A stretch of DNA of 64,000 nucleotides from Candidatus Aminicenantota bacterium. Lineage in GTDB: Bacteria; Acidobacteriota; Aminicenantia; S016-38. The stretch covers positions 248,001 to 312,000 of the forward strand of contig JALSNJ010000026.1 of NCBI GenBank assembly GCA_026987025.1. Reading direction: 5' to 3'. Under the pieces are notes generated by a model. That model was given only the letters and a program-made list of their open reading frames with translations, made no database searches and was not told the origin of the DNA. The position numbers were made by a program, and so were the translations under genes. Of the stretch, positions 43,132-51,597 are shown piece after piece. The stretch's first letter is position 1; each line of letters opens with the position of its first letter.

Positions 43132-43155
43132 AGGAGCTTAAAACCTCTTTTTAGC
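43131..43155 (+). terminator. Weak candidate terminator after the inserted genes
   Basis: AGAGG, a nine-base loop, CCTCT and a run of T directly after the barrel gene. The stem is only 5 bp, so this is tentative. It abuts the right repeat copy. Confidence 0.3.
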
Positions 43156-43177
43156 GAAGAACCAGAGGGGTGGGGAT
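43151..43177. repeat. 27-bp direct repeat, right copy
   Basis: Identical to 39915-39941. On the minus strand it encodes the last residues (IPTPLVLR) and the TAA stop of the rRNA methyltransferase, so this is probably the original site and the left copy the duplicate, or both derive from one ancestral stop-stop junction. Confidence 0.97.
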
Positions 43178-44575
43178 CTTGTTGAGGAGGACCTTTTCGT
43201 TTCTTTTTCCCCAACCCAGGGGATGGCCTTTGAAGAAGATGGGAACATATTCCGGGGACCCCTCCGGGGCGGGAAGGTTTTCCCCGTAAGCAAAGCGATG
43301 CGCCGTCTCTTCGTCCACCTCCCAGGCAACCTCCCTGAAGAGATGGGGAAAGGCCATCAAAAAAGCGTGGGTTGGCCTCATCTGGCCGCTGGAGTAAACC
43401 CTCACCGCCTTTACCCCTACCCTGTTGAAAACCGCCCTTTCAAAAAGCCGAGAGAAGTCCTCAGTATGAACCCAGATGTGATCTCCGGAGAGGAAAAGTC
43501 TGGTTTCCCTGAAGAACTCCCCTGCCCCATAGGGCCTGAAAAATTCCTCTAACTTCCTCCTCAGGTCCTTATCCACCTCCCTCCCAAGAACCCGTCCCCG
43601 GGGAGTTCTTCCCCTCCTCACCGAAGCGGGTAAAGTTTCCCGGACCTTTTTTATTTTGAAGATGGTAAAGGCCTCGGTGTCGTTTAGGAAGGGCCATATC
43701 CTCAGGATCTTCCTTACCTCTGGATGAAACCTGGTGCCCTCAAATTCCTCCACCCCCGCCATTGCCCTGAGTCCTTTAAGGGAAGCCTCCTCAACCTCAA
43801 TTTGAGAGGGGAAGGCCTCCAGGGCGTAGGTGAGGATGGCCTCGTTTTCCTCCGGCGTCATGGTGCAGGTGGAGTAAACCAGGGTGCCTCCGGGCTTGAG
43901 AGAATGGATGGCGGAGACTATCAGGGATTTCTGAACATTCTGTGCTCTTCTGATATAGGAAAGGTTCCAGTATTTTTTGAAAAAGCTCTCGTCCTTTCTG
44001 GTGCTTCCCTCCGCAGAACAGGGTGCATCCAGAAGGACCCTGTCAAAGAAGTTGGGAAACCTCCACCCGAAGGTATTACCCCTGAGGACTGAAAGGGCGG
44101 AATTCCTTACCCCCATCCTCTCCAGGTTTCCCACAAGGACCTTGGCCCTGTAGAGCAGGGGTTCGTTCACCACCAATATGCCTCTGCCTTCCATGAGCGC
44201 CGCCAGATGGGTGGACTTCCCTCCGGGGGCGGCGGCCATGTCCAGGACGAATTCTCCTGGTCGGGGACCCAGAAGCTCCGGTGGGGCCATGGAGGAGGCA
44301 TCCTGAATGTAATAAAGCCCCATGTTGTGATACAGAAGCTTCCCCGGGGAGCTGTCCCCCTCCACCCAGAACCCCGCCGGGCACCAGGGAATGGGCTTTA
44401 AGGAGAAACCCTCTTTCTCCAGAAGGGACCTCAGGCGATCCACGGAAATTTTAAGGGTGTTCACCCTCAGGGACCTTCTCAGAGGAAGGAAGACGAATTT
44501 CAACAGCTCCTCTAAGAGTTCCTCCCCCAGAATCTCCCTATATCTTGCTGAAAAATCCTTGGGGACTTCAGCCAT
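43151..44575 (-). CDS. RsmF/RsmB-like rRNA (cytosine-5) methyltransferase (NOL1/NOP2/Sun family)
   Basis: 474 residues from ATG 44575 (frame also open for 30 codons inside ugd; GGAGAAGGA just before this ATG decides the start). The SAM-binding motif DMAAAPGGKSTHLA starts at 112. The two catalytic cysteines are in LLDAPCSAEG (Cys186) and YSTCTMTPEENE (Cys237). The C-terminal ~170 residues resemble the RsmF extension with a PUA-like fold (GQMRPTHAF). Exact target base unknown. Overlaps ugd by 8 bases. Confidence 0.92.
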   Translation of the reverse strand: MAEVPKDFSARYREILGEELLEELLKFVFLPLRRSLRVNTLKISVDRLRSLLEKEGFSLKPIPWCPAGFWVEGDSSPGKLLYHNMGLYYIQDASSMAPPELLGPRPGEFVLDMAAAPGGKSTHLAALMEGRGILVVNEPLLYRAKVLVGNLERMGVRNSALSVLRGNTFGWRFPNFFDRVLLDAPCSAEGSTRKDESFFKKYWNLSYIRRAQNVQKSLIVSAIHSLKPGGTLVYSTCTMTPEENEAILTYALEAFPSQIEVEEASLKGLRAMAGVEEFEGTRFHPEVRKILRIWPFLNDTEAFTIFKIKKVRETLPASVRRGRTPRGRVLGREVDKDLRRKLEEFFRPYGAGEFFRETRLFLSGDHIWVHTEDFSRLFERAVFNRVGVKAVRVYSSGQMRPTHAFLMAFPHLFREVAWEVDEETAHRFAYGENLPAPEGSPEYVPIFFKGHPLGWGKRNEKVLLNKIPTPLVLR

Positions 44576-45875
44576 TCCTTCTCCCCAGCGGGGGTTTTCC
44601 CACGGGGTAGTATTCAAAGCCCAGGGAGGCCAGTTTCCTCCCGTCCAGGAAATTCCTTCCGTCAAAGATTATGGGGGTTTCCATAAGCTGGCGTATCTTC
44701 TTCCAATCCAGCCGGCGGTAAAGCTCCCATTCGGTGGCCAGCAGGAGGGCGTTGGCTCCCTCCGCCATGGCGTACGGGTCCTCCACTATGTTCAGATCCG
44801 GAAGAACCCTTTTGGCGTTTTCCCCGGCGGCGGGGTCGTGGGCCACCACCCGGGCCCCTTCCCTGAGGAGAAGGGAAATTATCTTGAGGGATGGAGCCTC
44901 CCGAACATCGTCCGTATTGGGCTTGAAGGAGAGGCCCAGAACCCCTATTCTCTTTCCCCGCAGGTTCCATATAACTCCTTTTATCTTCTGGACGAACTTC
45001 TCCCACCGGCCGGAGTTTATCCTCTCCACCTCCTTGAGCATGGAGAAATCCACGCCGTTCTCCTCGGCTATCCTGTAAAAGGCCTTTATGTCCTTGGGAA
45101 AACAACTACCTCCAAATCCTATGCCAGCCTTCAGAAACTGTGGCCCGATCCTTGGGTCAAGCCCCATCCCCTTGGAGACCAGGTCCACATCGGCCCCCAC
45201 CGCTTCGCAGAGGTCAGCCACCATGTTTATGAAGGATATTTTGGTGGCCAGAAAGGAATTGGAGGCATGCTTTATTATCTCTGCGGTCTTTACATCAGTA
45301 AAGAGAAGGGGGGCCTCAAAATCTTCATAAAGTCGGCGCATTATCTCCCGGGCCCTTTCCGTCTCCGCGCCGATGACTATTCTATCAGGATGGAGGAAAT
45401 CGTGAAGGGCCGAGCCTTCCCTCAGGAACTCCGGATTGCTTACCACATCAAAGGGGACTTCGCTTTTCCTGTAAAGGTTCACTGTTCTTTTGATCCAGTA
45501 AGCGGTGTGAACGGGCACCGTGCTTTTCTCCACTATGAGTCTGTAGGATGTCATCCTCTCGGCTATGAACCTGGCCACGCTTTCCACCTGGGAAAGGTCC
45601 GCGCTTCCGTCGGGAAGGGAGGGAGTTCCCACACATATAAACAAAACCTCGGCCCTCTCTACCGCTTCCTCACCGTCGGTGGAAAAATGAAGCCTCCGGC
45701 CGTTTTCCTCCAGAAGCTCCTGAGCACCGGGCTCAAAGAGGGGTACCCTGCCGGAACGAAGGCTCTCTATCTTCCCCTCGTCCTTATCCACCGCAAAGAC
45801 CCGGTGGCCTTTGCTGGCGAAACCCAGGGCGGTAGTAAGGCCCACATATCCTATTCCGAAAACCCCTATATCCAT
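44568..45875 (-). CDS. ugd: UDP-glucose 6-dehydrogenase
   Basis: 435 residues. N-terminal NAD fold GIGYVG (7-12), FEPG loop, CVGTPS, EKSTVPV and SNPEFLREGSA. The central catalytic Cys258 is in GIGFGGSCFPKD, and the C-terminal UDP-binding domain contains LGLSFKPNTDDVREAPS. Makes UDP-glucuronate for surface polysaccharides. Close relatives act on GDP-mannose or UDP-ManNAc; the motifs favour UDP-glucose but are not decisive. TATAAT lies 7 bases before the ATG with no Shine-Dalgarno, another probable leaderless gene. Confidence 0.92.
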   Translation of the reverse strand: MDIGVFGIGYVGLTTALGFASKGHRVFAVDKDEGKIESLRSGRVPLFEPGAQELLEENGRRLHFSTDGEEAVERAEVLFICVGTPSLPDGSADLSQVESVARFIAERMTSYRLIVEKSTVPVHTAYWIKRTVNLYRKSEVPFDVVSNPEFLREGSALHDFLHPDRIVIGAETERAREIMRRLYEDFEAPLLFTDVKTAEIIKHASNSFLATKISFINMVADLCEAVGADVDLVSKGMGLDPRIGPQFLKAGIGFGGSCFPKDIKAFYRIAEENGVDFSMLKEVERINSGRWEKFVQKIKGVIWNLRGKRIGVLGLSFKPNTDDVREAPSLKIISLLLREGARVVAHDPAAGENAKRVLPDLNIVEDPYAMAEGANALLLATEWELYRRLDWKKIRQLMETPIIFDGRNFLDGRKLASLGFEYYPVGKPPLGRRNG

Positions 45876-45882
45876 GGGAAAA

Positions 45883-45888
45883 ATTATA
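45883..45888 (-). promoter_or_regulatory. -10 element of ugd (leaderless arrangement)
   Basis: A perfect TATAAT on the minus strand, seven bases (TTTTCCC) before the ugd ATG. It lies in the 28-base gap after the KaiC-partner gene, so ugd is probably transcribed separately from that pair. Confidence 0.55.
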
Positions 45889-45903
45889 AAACATAAAGGG
45901 CTT

Positions 45904-46527
45904 TTATCCCAGGGCCCCTCTTATTTTGCTGAGAAGCTCGGCGGGATTGGCCACCGGGTAAGAAATTCGCTGAACCACCTCTTCCGCCGGCCTGTCCTTT
46001 ATAACTATTCCCTTCAATCTATCCTTCAGGTCTTGCGGAGACCCTACCGGGAAATCTGCCCCTTTCAGGGCCTTGAGAACCGCATAGGCCCATGGAACCT
46101 CCAGGGCCTGGGCAGTCTGGGAGGTGTAGAGCAGGGCTATACGGGGTTCCTCCCCTTTGTATTTAATGAGCTCATAAGCCCTCTTAGCCAGTCCTCCCGC
46201 CAGATGCACCGGGGCGCTTTTCCTTTCCTCTTCTGTGAACTGGTCCATGGTTTGCAGCCTTTGAAGGGCTGCTCCGGGGTCGGCCCTGAGGATGTTTTTA
46301 ACGGTCTGCCTGGTCAAGCCAACCTCCTCGGCAATTTCTTCATCGGTTTTTAAAAATTCCTCCCTGAGAACCACCACCATGGCAGAACGGGCTAAGGAAG
46401 GAAGCCAGGTAAGGGTTCTATACTCCACCAGCTTCTTGAGTCCTCCTATTATGTCCAGAGTTTTGAGGAAAACCCTGGTGGCAAGGATTTCGTAATCTTC
46501 CTCTATGGGCTTTACCTCTACCACCAT
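45904..46527 (-). CDS. KaiC-partner putative regulatory protein (near-KaiC domain, DNA-binding-like)
   Basis: 207 residues. A helix-turn-helix-like segment TDEEIAEEVGLTRQTVKNIL (61-80) sits in the N-terminal half and belongs to a domain described as occurring next to particular archaeal-type KaiC ATPases. The second half (FTEEERKSAPVHLAGGLAKRAYELIK..., VGSPQDLKDRLKGIVIKDRPAEEVVQ) is of unknown function. GGAGGTGAGCC precedes the ATG and only 14 bases separate it from the kaiC-like stop. Probably a transcriptional or signalling output of the KaiC-like ATPase. Confidence 0.72.
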   Translation of the reverse strand: MVVEVKPIEEDYEILATRVFLKTLDIIGGLKKLVEYRTLTWLPSLARSAMVVVLREEFLKTDEEIAEEVGLTRQTVKNILRADPGAALQRLQTMDQFTEEERKSAPVHLAGGLAKRAYELIKYKGEEPRIALLYTSQTAQALEVPWAYAVLKALKGADFPVGSPQDLKDRLKGIVIKDRPAEEVVQRISYPVANPAELLSKIRGALG

Positions 46528-46541
46528 GGCTCACCTCCTTT

Positions 46542-47399
46542 TTATTTTTCTCCCAGGGCTTTTCCTATTTTTACGAGTCCTTCAGGTGTTATTTCGAAAA
46601 AGCGGGTTCTGGTATCGTGCCCTGCCAGTCTGCACCCGTCTATCCTGAAAAGTCTCACCACTTCCCCCACGGGTTTTCCGTAAAGCCTGGCTTTGTATTG
46701 GGAATCCACCAGGACCTTGGCCAGGACCATGGTCCCATCCACAATGTGCCCCACGGCGTAACCTCCCGCGGCCTCCGCCGTCAGCTCCTCGTGCCCGCTC
46801 CTTTTCTGGGATACGAATATGGCTGTCTGGTACCATTTTTTCAGAAAATTGAAGACCTGCCTCACCACGGTTCTGGCCATCATTTCCCTGGCTTCAAAAA
46901 GCCCTGTTATAGAATCCACCACCGTATGCCTGGCCCTGTAGGTCTTTATTGCGTAGGCCAGGGTATTAAATAGGGTGGGAAGGTTGTCCCTCAAGGCCGA
47001 ATAGGAAGCAGCATCTATTAAAATTATGTTGTCATTTATCTCTTCAAAATCCACCCCCATGGCATAGGCCCTTGCCTGTATCCCCCCTATGACAAAGTGG
47101 GCCGGGGATTCCACGGTAACGAAAATCACCTTCTCTCCGGAGGAAGCCCTCTTTACCGCATATTGCTCCACCATAAGGGACTTGCCCGTATCCGACACCC
47201 CTGTTATGTTAAAAATTGAATACGAGGGGATCCCACCCAGGGGAACCCTTTTTACCTTTCCATCTCTTATTTCGTTGGTAAAAAAGAGTTCATCCAGTCC
47301 CTCTATCCCCGTGGCGACCCCCTTTATTTTGGGGGCCTTCTCCATAGCCTCTCCACCAACCAGAATGCTCTCTTTGAGGACTTCCCTCTCTTCTCCCAC
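46542..47399 (-). CDS. KaiC-like RecA-fold ATPase (archaeal-type, single domain)
   Basis: 285 residues from GTG 47399. A longer frame starts at ATG 47444, but a TATAAT lies inside that extension and GGAGG is placed five bases before this GTG. GIEGLDELF, Walker A ITGVSDTGKSLM, FVTVESPAHFVI and Walker-B-type HTVVDSITGLFE are seen; an SQKRSGHEELTAEAAGGYAVGHIVDG segment and the C-terminal RFFEITPEGLVKIGKAL match single-domain KaiC relatives common in archaea and some thermophilic bacteria. No second KaiC domain or KaiA/KaiB is present, so it is not a circadian clock core. Forms a two-gene unit with the downstream partner. Confidence 0.85.
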   Translation of the reverse strand: MGEEREVLKESILVGGEAMEKAPKIKGVATGIEGLDELFFTNEIRDGKVKRVPLGGIPSYSIFNITGVSDTGKSLMVEQYAVKRASSGEKVIFVTVESPAHFVIGGIQARAYAMGVDFEEINDNIILIDAASYSALRDNLPTLFNTLAYAIKTYRARHTVVDSITGLFEAREMMARTVVRQVFNFLKKWYQTAIFVSQKRSGHEELTAEAAGGYAVGHIVDGTMVLAKVLVDSQYKARLYGKPVGEVVRLFRIDGCRLAGHDTRTRFFEITPEGLVKIGKALGEK

Positions 47400-47408
47400 G
47401 GCCACCTC

Positions 47409-47461
47409 CGGTTGATGTTCTCTATTTATATTATAGAACAGCATTTAGCCATCATCAACCG
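47409..47461. promoter_or_regulatory. Inverted-repeat candidate operator around the kaiC-like promoter
   Basis: CGGTTGATG (47409-47417) and its exact complement CATCAACCG (47453-47461), 35 bases apart. The right arm overlaps the -35 hexamer and the left arm lies just past the predicted transcript start, so a factor bridging both would silence the promoter. The pair's own helix-turn-helix protein is the simplest candidate. Confidence 0.5.
47430..47458 (-). promoter_or_regulatory. Sigma-70 type promoter of the kaiC-like pair
   Basis: Minus strand TTGATG (47458-47453), 17-base spacer, TATAAT (47435-47430). The predicted start at about 47423 leaves a leader of some 24 bases including GGAGG before GTG 47399. 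Confidence 0.7.
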
Positions 47462-47463
47462 CT

Positions 47464-47492
47464 TTGCGGTAGCAGGAGAAATAAATTAAAAT
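47464..47492 (+). promoter_or_regulatory. Promoter of the MFS transporter gene (leaderless arrangement)
   Basis: TTGCGG (47464-47469), 17-base spacer, TAAAAT (47487-47492), then six bases and the ATG at 47499. Placed back to back with the kaiC-like promoter in a 99-base divergent region. Confidence 0.55.
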
Positions 47493-47498
47493 TACCCC

Positions 47499-48668
47499 AT
47501 GCTGAAGAGAAAAGCCAATGTATGGATAACGGGCCTCACTTCCCTTTTTACAGATATAAGCTCAGAAATGGTTTATCCCATTATCTCCCTTTACATAAAG
47601 GCCCTGGGAGGGGGAGCTGTGGCCCTTGGATTCATAGAGGGGCTGGCAGAAAGCACGGCCTCGCTACTCAAGGTGTTTTCCGGGGCCATTTCCGACAGGG
47701 TGGGAAAAAGAAAACCTCTGGCGGTTTCAGGATACAGCCTTTCTGCCCTGGGAAAGCTTCTCTTTTATCTGGCCAGGTCCTGGCCTGTGGTTTTAGTGGG
47801 AAGGGTGGTGGACAGGTTTGGAAAGGGGGTAAGAACGGCCCCCAGGGACGCCCTCATAGCGGAATCGGTGGGAAGCGAAGGGAGAGGAGGAGCCTTCGGC
47901 CTGCACAGGGCCATGGACACCGCCGGCGCCGTCATCGGAATCCTGATAGCTTACTGGATAATCTCCAGGTTCCATCTGCATGCCGGCGATGCCTCCCTCT
48001 GGATCCCGGTTTTCAAAAAGCTCCTTCTGGCCAGTCTCTTCCCGGCCCTGCTGGGCGTAGCCATCCTCCTTGCCGCTGTGGAGACAGGAAGGGGTCCCAT
48101 AAAAAGGTCCGTAAAGTTAACCTTTTCCGGTCTGGACATCAGGCTGAGATGGGTGCTGGCGGTGGTACTTCTCTTCACCCTGGGAAATTCTTCCAATCAA
48201 TTTATCCTGCTCAGGGCCGCCGAGCCGGACCTGGGATTCTCTCCCCAGAAGGTGGTCCTCCTCTATCTTTTTTATAATATTTTCTACATGCTGGTGAGCT
48301 ATCCTGCCGGCAGGGCTTCGGACAGATTGGGAAGGAAGCCGCTGCTCGTCCTCGGTTTTCTCCTTTATTCTTCTACCTATTTCCTTATAGCCCTGAGGCC
48401 CAATTTAATATGGGCCGCCATGGCTCTTTATGGATTATACTCCGGGGTAAGCGAAGGGGTTATGAAGGCCTTGGTTTCCGAGCTGGCTCCCTCGGAAAGG
48501 AAAGCAACTCTCCTGGGACTTCTTGCCACATTGGAGGGTATTGGTCTTCTTCCGGCCTCCCTGATAGCCGGCTTTCTGTGGTCCTACATCTCTCCCTCAG
48601 CTCCCTTCCTCTTTGGAGGAGCCTCCGCTTTAATCTCAGCGCTTATTTTCTGGTGGAAGGTTAGATAG
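47499..48668 (+). CDS. Major facilitator superfamily transporter
   Basis: 389 residues with 12 predicted transmembrane helices. MFS loop motifs are visible: GAISDRVGKRKP between helices 2 and 3, GRVVDRFGKGVRTAPRDALIA, and GRASDRLGRKP in the second half. The N-terminal WITGLTSLFTDISSEMVYP is typical of a widespread uncharacterised efflux-like subgroup. Substrate unknown. Apparently a single-gene unit with no Shine-Dalgarno. Confidence 0.88.
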   Translation: MLKRKANVWITGLTSLFTDISSEMVYPIISLYIKALGGGAVALGFIEGLAESTASLLKVFSGAISDRVGKRKPLAVSGYSLSALGKLLFYLARSWPVVLVGRVVDRFGKGVRTAPRDALIAESVGSEGRGGAFGLHRAMDTAGAVIGILIAYWIISRFHLHAGDASLWIPVFKKLLLASLFPALLGVAILLAAVETGRGPIKRSVKLTFSGLDIRLRWVLAVVLLFTLGNSSNQFILLRAAEPDLGFSPQKVVLLYLFYNIFYMLVSYPAGRASDRLGRKPLLVLGFLLYSSTYFLIALRPNLIWAAMALYGLYSGVSEGVMKALVSELAPSERKATLLGLLATLEGIGLLPASLIAGFLWSYISPSAPFLFGGASALISALIFWWKVR

Positions 48669-48675
48669 GAGGAAG

Positions 48676-48704
48676 TTGCAAACCCTCCCCTCCTGTGTTA
48701 TCTT
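48676..48704 (+). promoter_or_regulatory. Candidate promoter of glyQS
   Basis: TTGCAA (48676-48681), 17-base spacer ending in TGTGT, TATCTT (48699-48704). Moderate match. AAGGAGG follows shortly before the glyQ ATG. Confidence 0.45.
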
Positions 48705-48722
48705 CAAATTTAAGGAGGCGCC

Positions 48723-49580
48723 ATGAGCATTCAGGATTTAATATTTTCCCTTCAGAGGTTCTGGGCAGAGCAGGGTTGCTTCATAGCCCAGCCCTACGAT
48801 TTGGAGGTAGGGGCAGGAACCATGACCCCGGATACCTTTATCAGGGTCCTTCAAGAGGAAGAGTTAAAAGTAGCTTATGTTCAGCCTTCCCGCCGTCCTG
48901 CAGACGGCCGTTATGGGGAGAATCCCCACAGGGTCGCCAAGCATTATCAGTTCCAGGTTATCATGAAACCGGCCCCGGAGGATATAATCAACATTTATCT
49001 GAGAAGTCTGGAGGCCATTGGAATAGAGCTCACATCCCACGACCTGCGCTTTGCGGAGGACGATTGGGAAGCCCCCACCCTGGGAGCCTGGGGGATCGGA
49101 TGGCAGATCCTCTTGGATGGGCTTGAGATAACCCAGTTTACTTACTTCCAGCAGGCCGGAGGAAGGGATTTAAGGGTGGTTCCTGTGGAGATAACTTATG
49201 GGATAGAGCGCCTGGAGATGTTCTTAGAGGAAAAGGACAACATTTACGAGCTGGATTGGGGTGGGGGTAAAACCTACGGAGAGCTCAGGCTTCAGGAAGA
49301 AAAGGAGTTTTCAAAATACAATTTTGAAGAAGCGGACAGGGAAATGCTCTTCAGGCTTTTTGAAATGTTTGAGGAGGAGGCCGGAAGGCTGCTGGAAAAA
49401 GGCCTGATCCTGCCTGCCTACGACCATGTGCTCAAATGTTCCCATACCTTCAATCTCCTGGACTCCAGGGGAGCCATAAGCGTGGGGGAGAGGACAAAAT
49501 TTATCCTGAGGATCAGGGATATTGCCTGCAAGATTGCAGAGAAAATAACGGAGGGAAAAGATGGGCGAGTTTCTCTTTGA
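48723..49580 (+). CDS. glyQ: Glycine--tRNA ligase alpha subunit
   Basis: 285 residues of the bacterial alpha2beta2 enzyme, catalytic subunit. [44 protein letters not shown], and [23 protein letters not shown] are essentially invariant in the family. AAGGAGGCGCC precedes the ATG. The glyS start lies 20 bases inside its 3' end. Confidence 0.97.
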   Translation: MSIQDLIFSLQRFWAEQGCFIAQPYDLEVGAGTMTPDTFIRVLQEEELKVAYVQPSRRPADGRYGENPHRVAKHYQFQVIMKPAPEDIINIYLRSLEAIGIELTSHDLRFAEDDWEAPTLGAWGIGWQILLDGLEITQFTYFQQAGGRDLRVVPVEITYGIERLEMFLEEKDNIYELDWGGGKTYGELRLQEEKEFSKYNFEEADREMLFRLFEMFEEEAGRLLEKGLILPAYDHVLKCSHTFNLLDSRGAISVGERTKFILRIRDIACKIAEKITEGKDGRVSL

Positions 49581-51597
49581 AGCCTTAGTGGAGGACATGC
49601 CTGTCTCCCACCAGAAAGCGGCCAGAGAATTCCTGGCAGAAAAAATAGAGGAATTTTTAAAGGAGCACAGATTTTCCTACGACAAATTGGAGGTTTTCTC
49701 CACTCCCCGCAGGCTTACGGTGGCAATTTATGGGGAACTATCCGCCCCTCCCGGGGAAGAGCTGGTGGTAGGTCCCCCTGTAAATTTATCCTTTGACGAG
49801 GAAGGGAATCCCACCCCCGCCGCCCTGGGCTTTGCCCGCAGGTTGGGGGTTGAGGTAGAGGAACTGGAAAGGATAGAAAAGGAAAAGGGGGAGTATCTTG
49901 CCTACCGGATAAAAAAGGAGGCTCCGAGCTTCAGGGAAGTCTTTCCCCCCTTCCTCTCAGAGCTTCTCGCCAGAATTCCCTTTCCAAAGACCATGCGTTG
50001 GGACGGGCACCGCTTCTCCAGAAGGGTTAAGAGCATTCTGGCGTTAATGGACGGCCAGGAGGTAGAAATGGAAGCCTTTGGGTTCAGGGCCACCAGAATA
50101 ACCAAGGGCCACAGGATATTTGCTCCCATTTTCGTGCAGGCCTCCTCCGTTGGGGATTATCTCCAGGGACTAAAGGACGCCTTTGTGGTGGTGAAGAACG
50201 AAGAGAGGCTGGAGATGATAGCCAGGGGACTGGAGGTAGAGGCTCAGGGATATCAACCTCCCCCTGGCAGGGTTCTTGAATTCTGGAGGGATTCCGTTGA
50301 GTATCCCAATGTTTTCTCTGGAAGCTTCCCTGAGAAGTACATGGAACTTCCCCCCGAAATAATAACATCCTCCCTGGAAGAGGAGATGGGACTTTACCTT
50401 TTGAGGAACGAAGATGGTCCGGTAAACAGGTTTATCGGGGTGGCGGACAACCCTAACTCCGACCTCAGCAAGGTAATTGCAGGGAACGAAAGGGTGGTGA
50501 AGGCTAAGCTTGAGGATGCCCTTTACTTCTGGAGAAAGGACCGGGAAAAATCTCTGGAGGTCCTGCGTCAGGAACTGGAAAATGTTCTTTACAACGATGT
50601 GGTGGGTAGTTATTTGAAAAAAACCCAGAGGCTGGAATCCCTGGCAAAAGGGTTAATTTCCTCAGCTCTGGCGGACCCTATCCTAAAGGAAGCCGCCTCC
50701 CTGTGCAAAAGCGACCTGGTAACGGAACTGGTGGGGGAATTTCCCTCCCTTCAGGGCGTGGCCGGGGGGTTGATTCTCCGCCATCAGGGAAAACCTGAAA
50801 AGCTGTGGAGAGCCGTTTACGACCACTACAAACCTGGGGGGACAGGGGAAGAATTACCCAGCACTACCGAAGGAAAGCTCCTCTCCCTCATAGACAAACT
50901 GGACCACCTGGTGGTGGCCTTTGCCACGGGCTACAGACCTTCCGGAAGTGGGGACCCCTTAGGGGTAAGGAGGGCAGCTCTGGGAATAATAAGGCTTCTG
51001 GTGGAAGGGAACCTCCAGCTGGACCTTTCCGGACTTATAGATGCAGCCATAGGCCTTCTGGCGGAGGAGATTACCCTTACCTCCAACCTTAAGGACGAGA
51101 TAGAGGAGTTCATCCTTAAGAGGGCTGAGCAGAAATTTTCCTCCGAGGGATATCCCATCCAGCACATAAGGGCAGTGCTTGAGGCCGAAGGCCTTCGCCT
51201 GCCGGTGGCCTACAGCAAGCTCAAGGCCCTGGAAAGGATAAAGGACTCTGAGGCCCTGACAGCCCTCATCCAAACCCATCGCAGGATAAAGAACATAACC
51301 CTGGGTCAGGAGCCCAAAAAGCTGGCCCCGGAAAGATTTTCTTCACCTTATGAAAAAAACCTTCTGGAAATTCTTACCACCGTGGATTCTGCTTCTCAGG
51401 TTTTTATTGAAAAAATGGACTATCTCTCACTCCTGGACGGACTCCTTTCGGTGGTTCCCTTCATAAATGACCTTTTCGAAAACCTCATGATCATGGACAA
51501 GGACCAGGAGGTCAGGGAAAACAGAATAGCGCTTTTGCAGATGGCCGACGAGGTTCTCAGCAGGTTTATTGACTTTACCCGATTGCAGGAACCTTGA
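49561..51597 (+). CDS. glyS: Glycine--tRNA ligase beta subunit
   Basis: 678 residues, tRNA-recognition subunit. [13 protein letters not shown] start, [24 protein letters not shown], an HD-type segment [33 protein letters not shown] and the C-terminal anticodon-binding DALR-like domain. GGAGGGAAAAG ahead of the ATG. The stop overlaps the ParB-like start codon (TTGA). Confidence 0.96.
   Translation: MGEFLFEALVEDMPVSHQKAAREFLAEKIEEFLKEHRFSYDKLEVFSTPRRLTVAIYGELSAPPGEELVVGPPVNLSFDEEGNPTPAALGFARRLGVEVEELERIEKEKGEYLAYRIKKEAPSFREVFPPFLSELLARIPFPKTMRWDGHRFSRRVKSILALMDGQEVEMEAFGFRATRITKGHRIFAPIFVQASSVGDYLQGLKDAFVVVKNEERLEMIARGLEVEAQGYQPPPGRVLEFWRDSVEYPNVFSGSFPEKYMELPPEIITSSLEEEMGLYLLRNEDGPVNRFIGVADNPNSDLSKVIAGNERVVKAKLEDALYFWRKDREKSLEVLRQELENVLYNDVVGSYLKKTQRLESLAKGLISSALADPILKEAASLCKSDLVTELVGEFPSLQGVAGGLILRHQGKPEKLWRAVYDHYKPGGTGEELPSTTEGKLLSLIDKLDHLVVAFATGYRPSGSGDPLGVRRAALGIIRLLVEGNLQLDLSGLIDAAIGLLAEEITLTSNLKDEIEEFILKRAEQKFSSEGYPIQHIRAVLEAEGLRLPVAYSKLKALERIKDSEALTALIQTHRRIKNITLGQEPKKLAPERFSSPYEKNLLEILTTVDSASQVFIEKMDYLSLLDGLLSVVPFINDLFENLMIMDKDQEVRENRIALLQMADEVLSRFIDFTRLQEP

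Larger units (their letters stand above)
39942..43150. mobile_element. Probable inserted segment carrying two exported-protein genes, bounded by 27-bp direct repeats
   Basis: Removing this segment plus one repeat copy would leave the MoaD/ThiS-like and rRNA-methyltransferase genes convergent with overlapping stop codons (TAG and, on the other strand, TAA), like other gene junctions in this window. My hand count of two 60-base lines (40681 and 42301) gives 33% and 42% G+C, below most flanking lines I counted. No recombinase, terminal inverted repeat or replication gene is inside, so the mechanism is unknown; integration at a gene 3' end that is restored by the duplicated site is typical of site-specific elements. 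Confidence 0.6.

Noticed and set aside
39915-43177. Insertion sequence or prophage
   Set aside because: No transposase, integrase or terminal inverted repeats within the repeat-bounded segment; kept only as an insertion of unknown mechanism.
44391-45896. 501-codon plus-strand frame
   Set aside because: Exactly opposite ugd, which has full domain motifs; product shows no recognisable domain.
46542-47399. Circadian clock kaiC
   Set aside because: Only one KaiC domain and no kaiA or kaiB; belongs to the archaeal-type single-domain group.
47458-47470. Terminator hairpin ACCGC-TTT-GCGGT
   Set aside because: Five-base stem without a T-run, located in a divergent promoter region.
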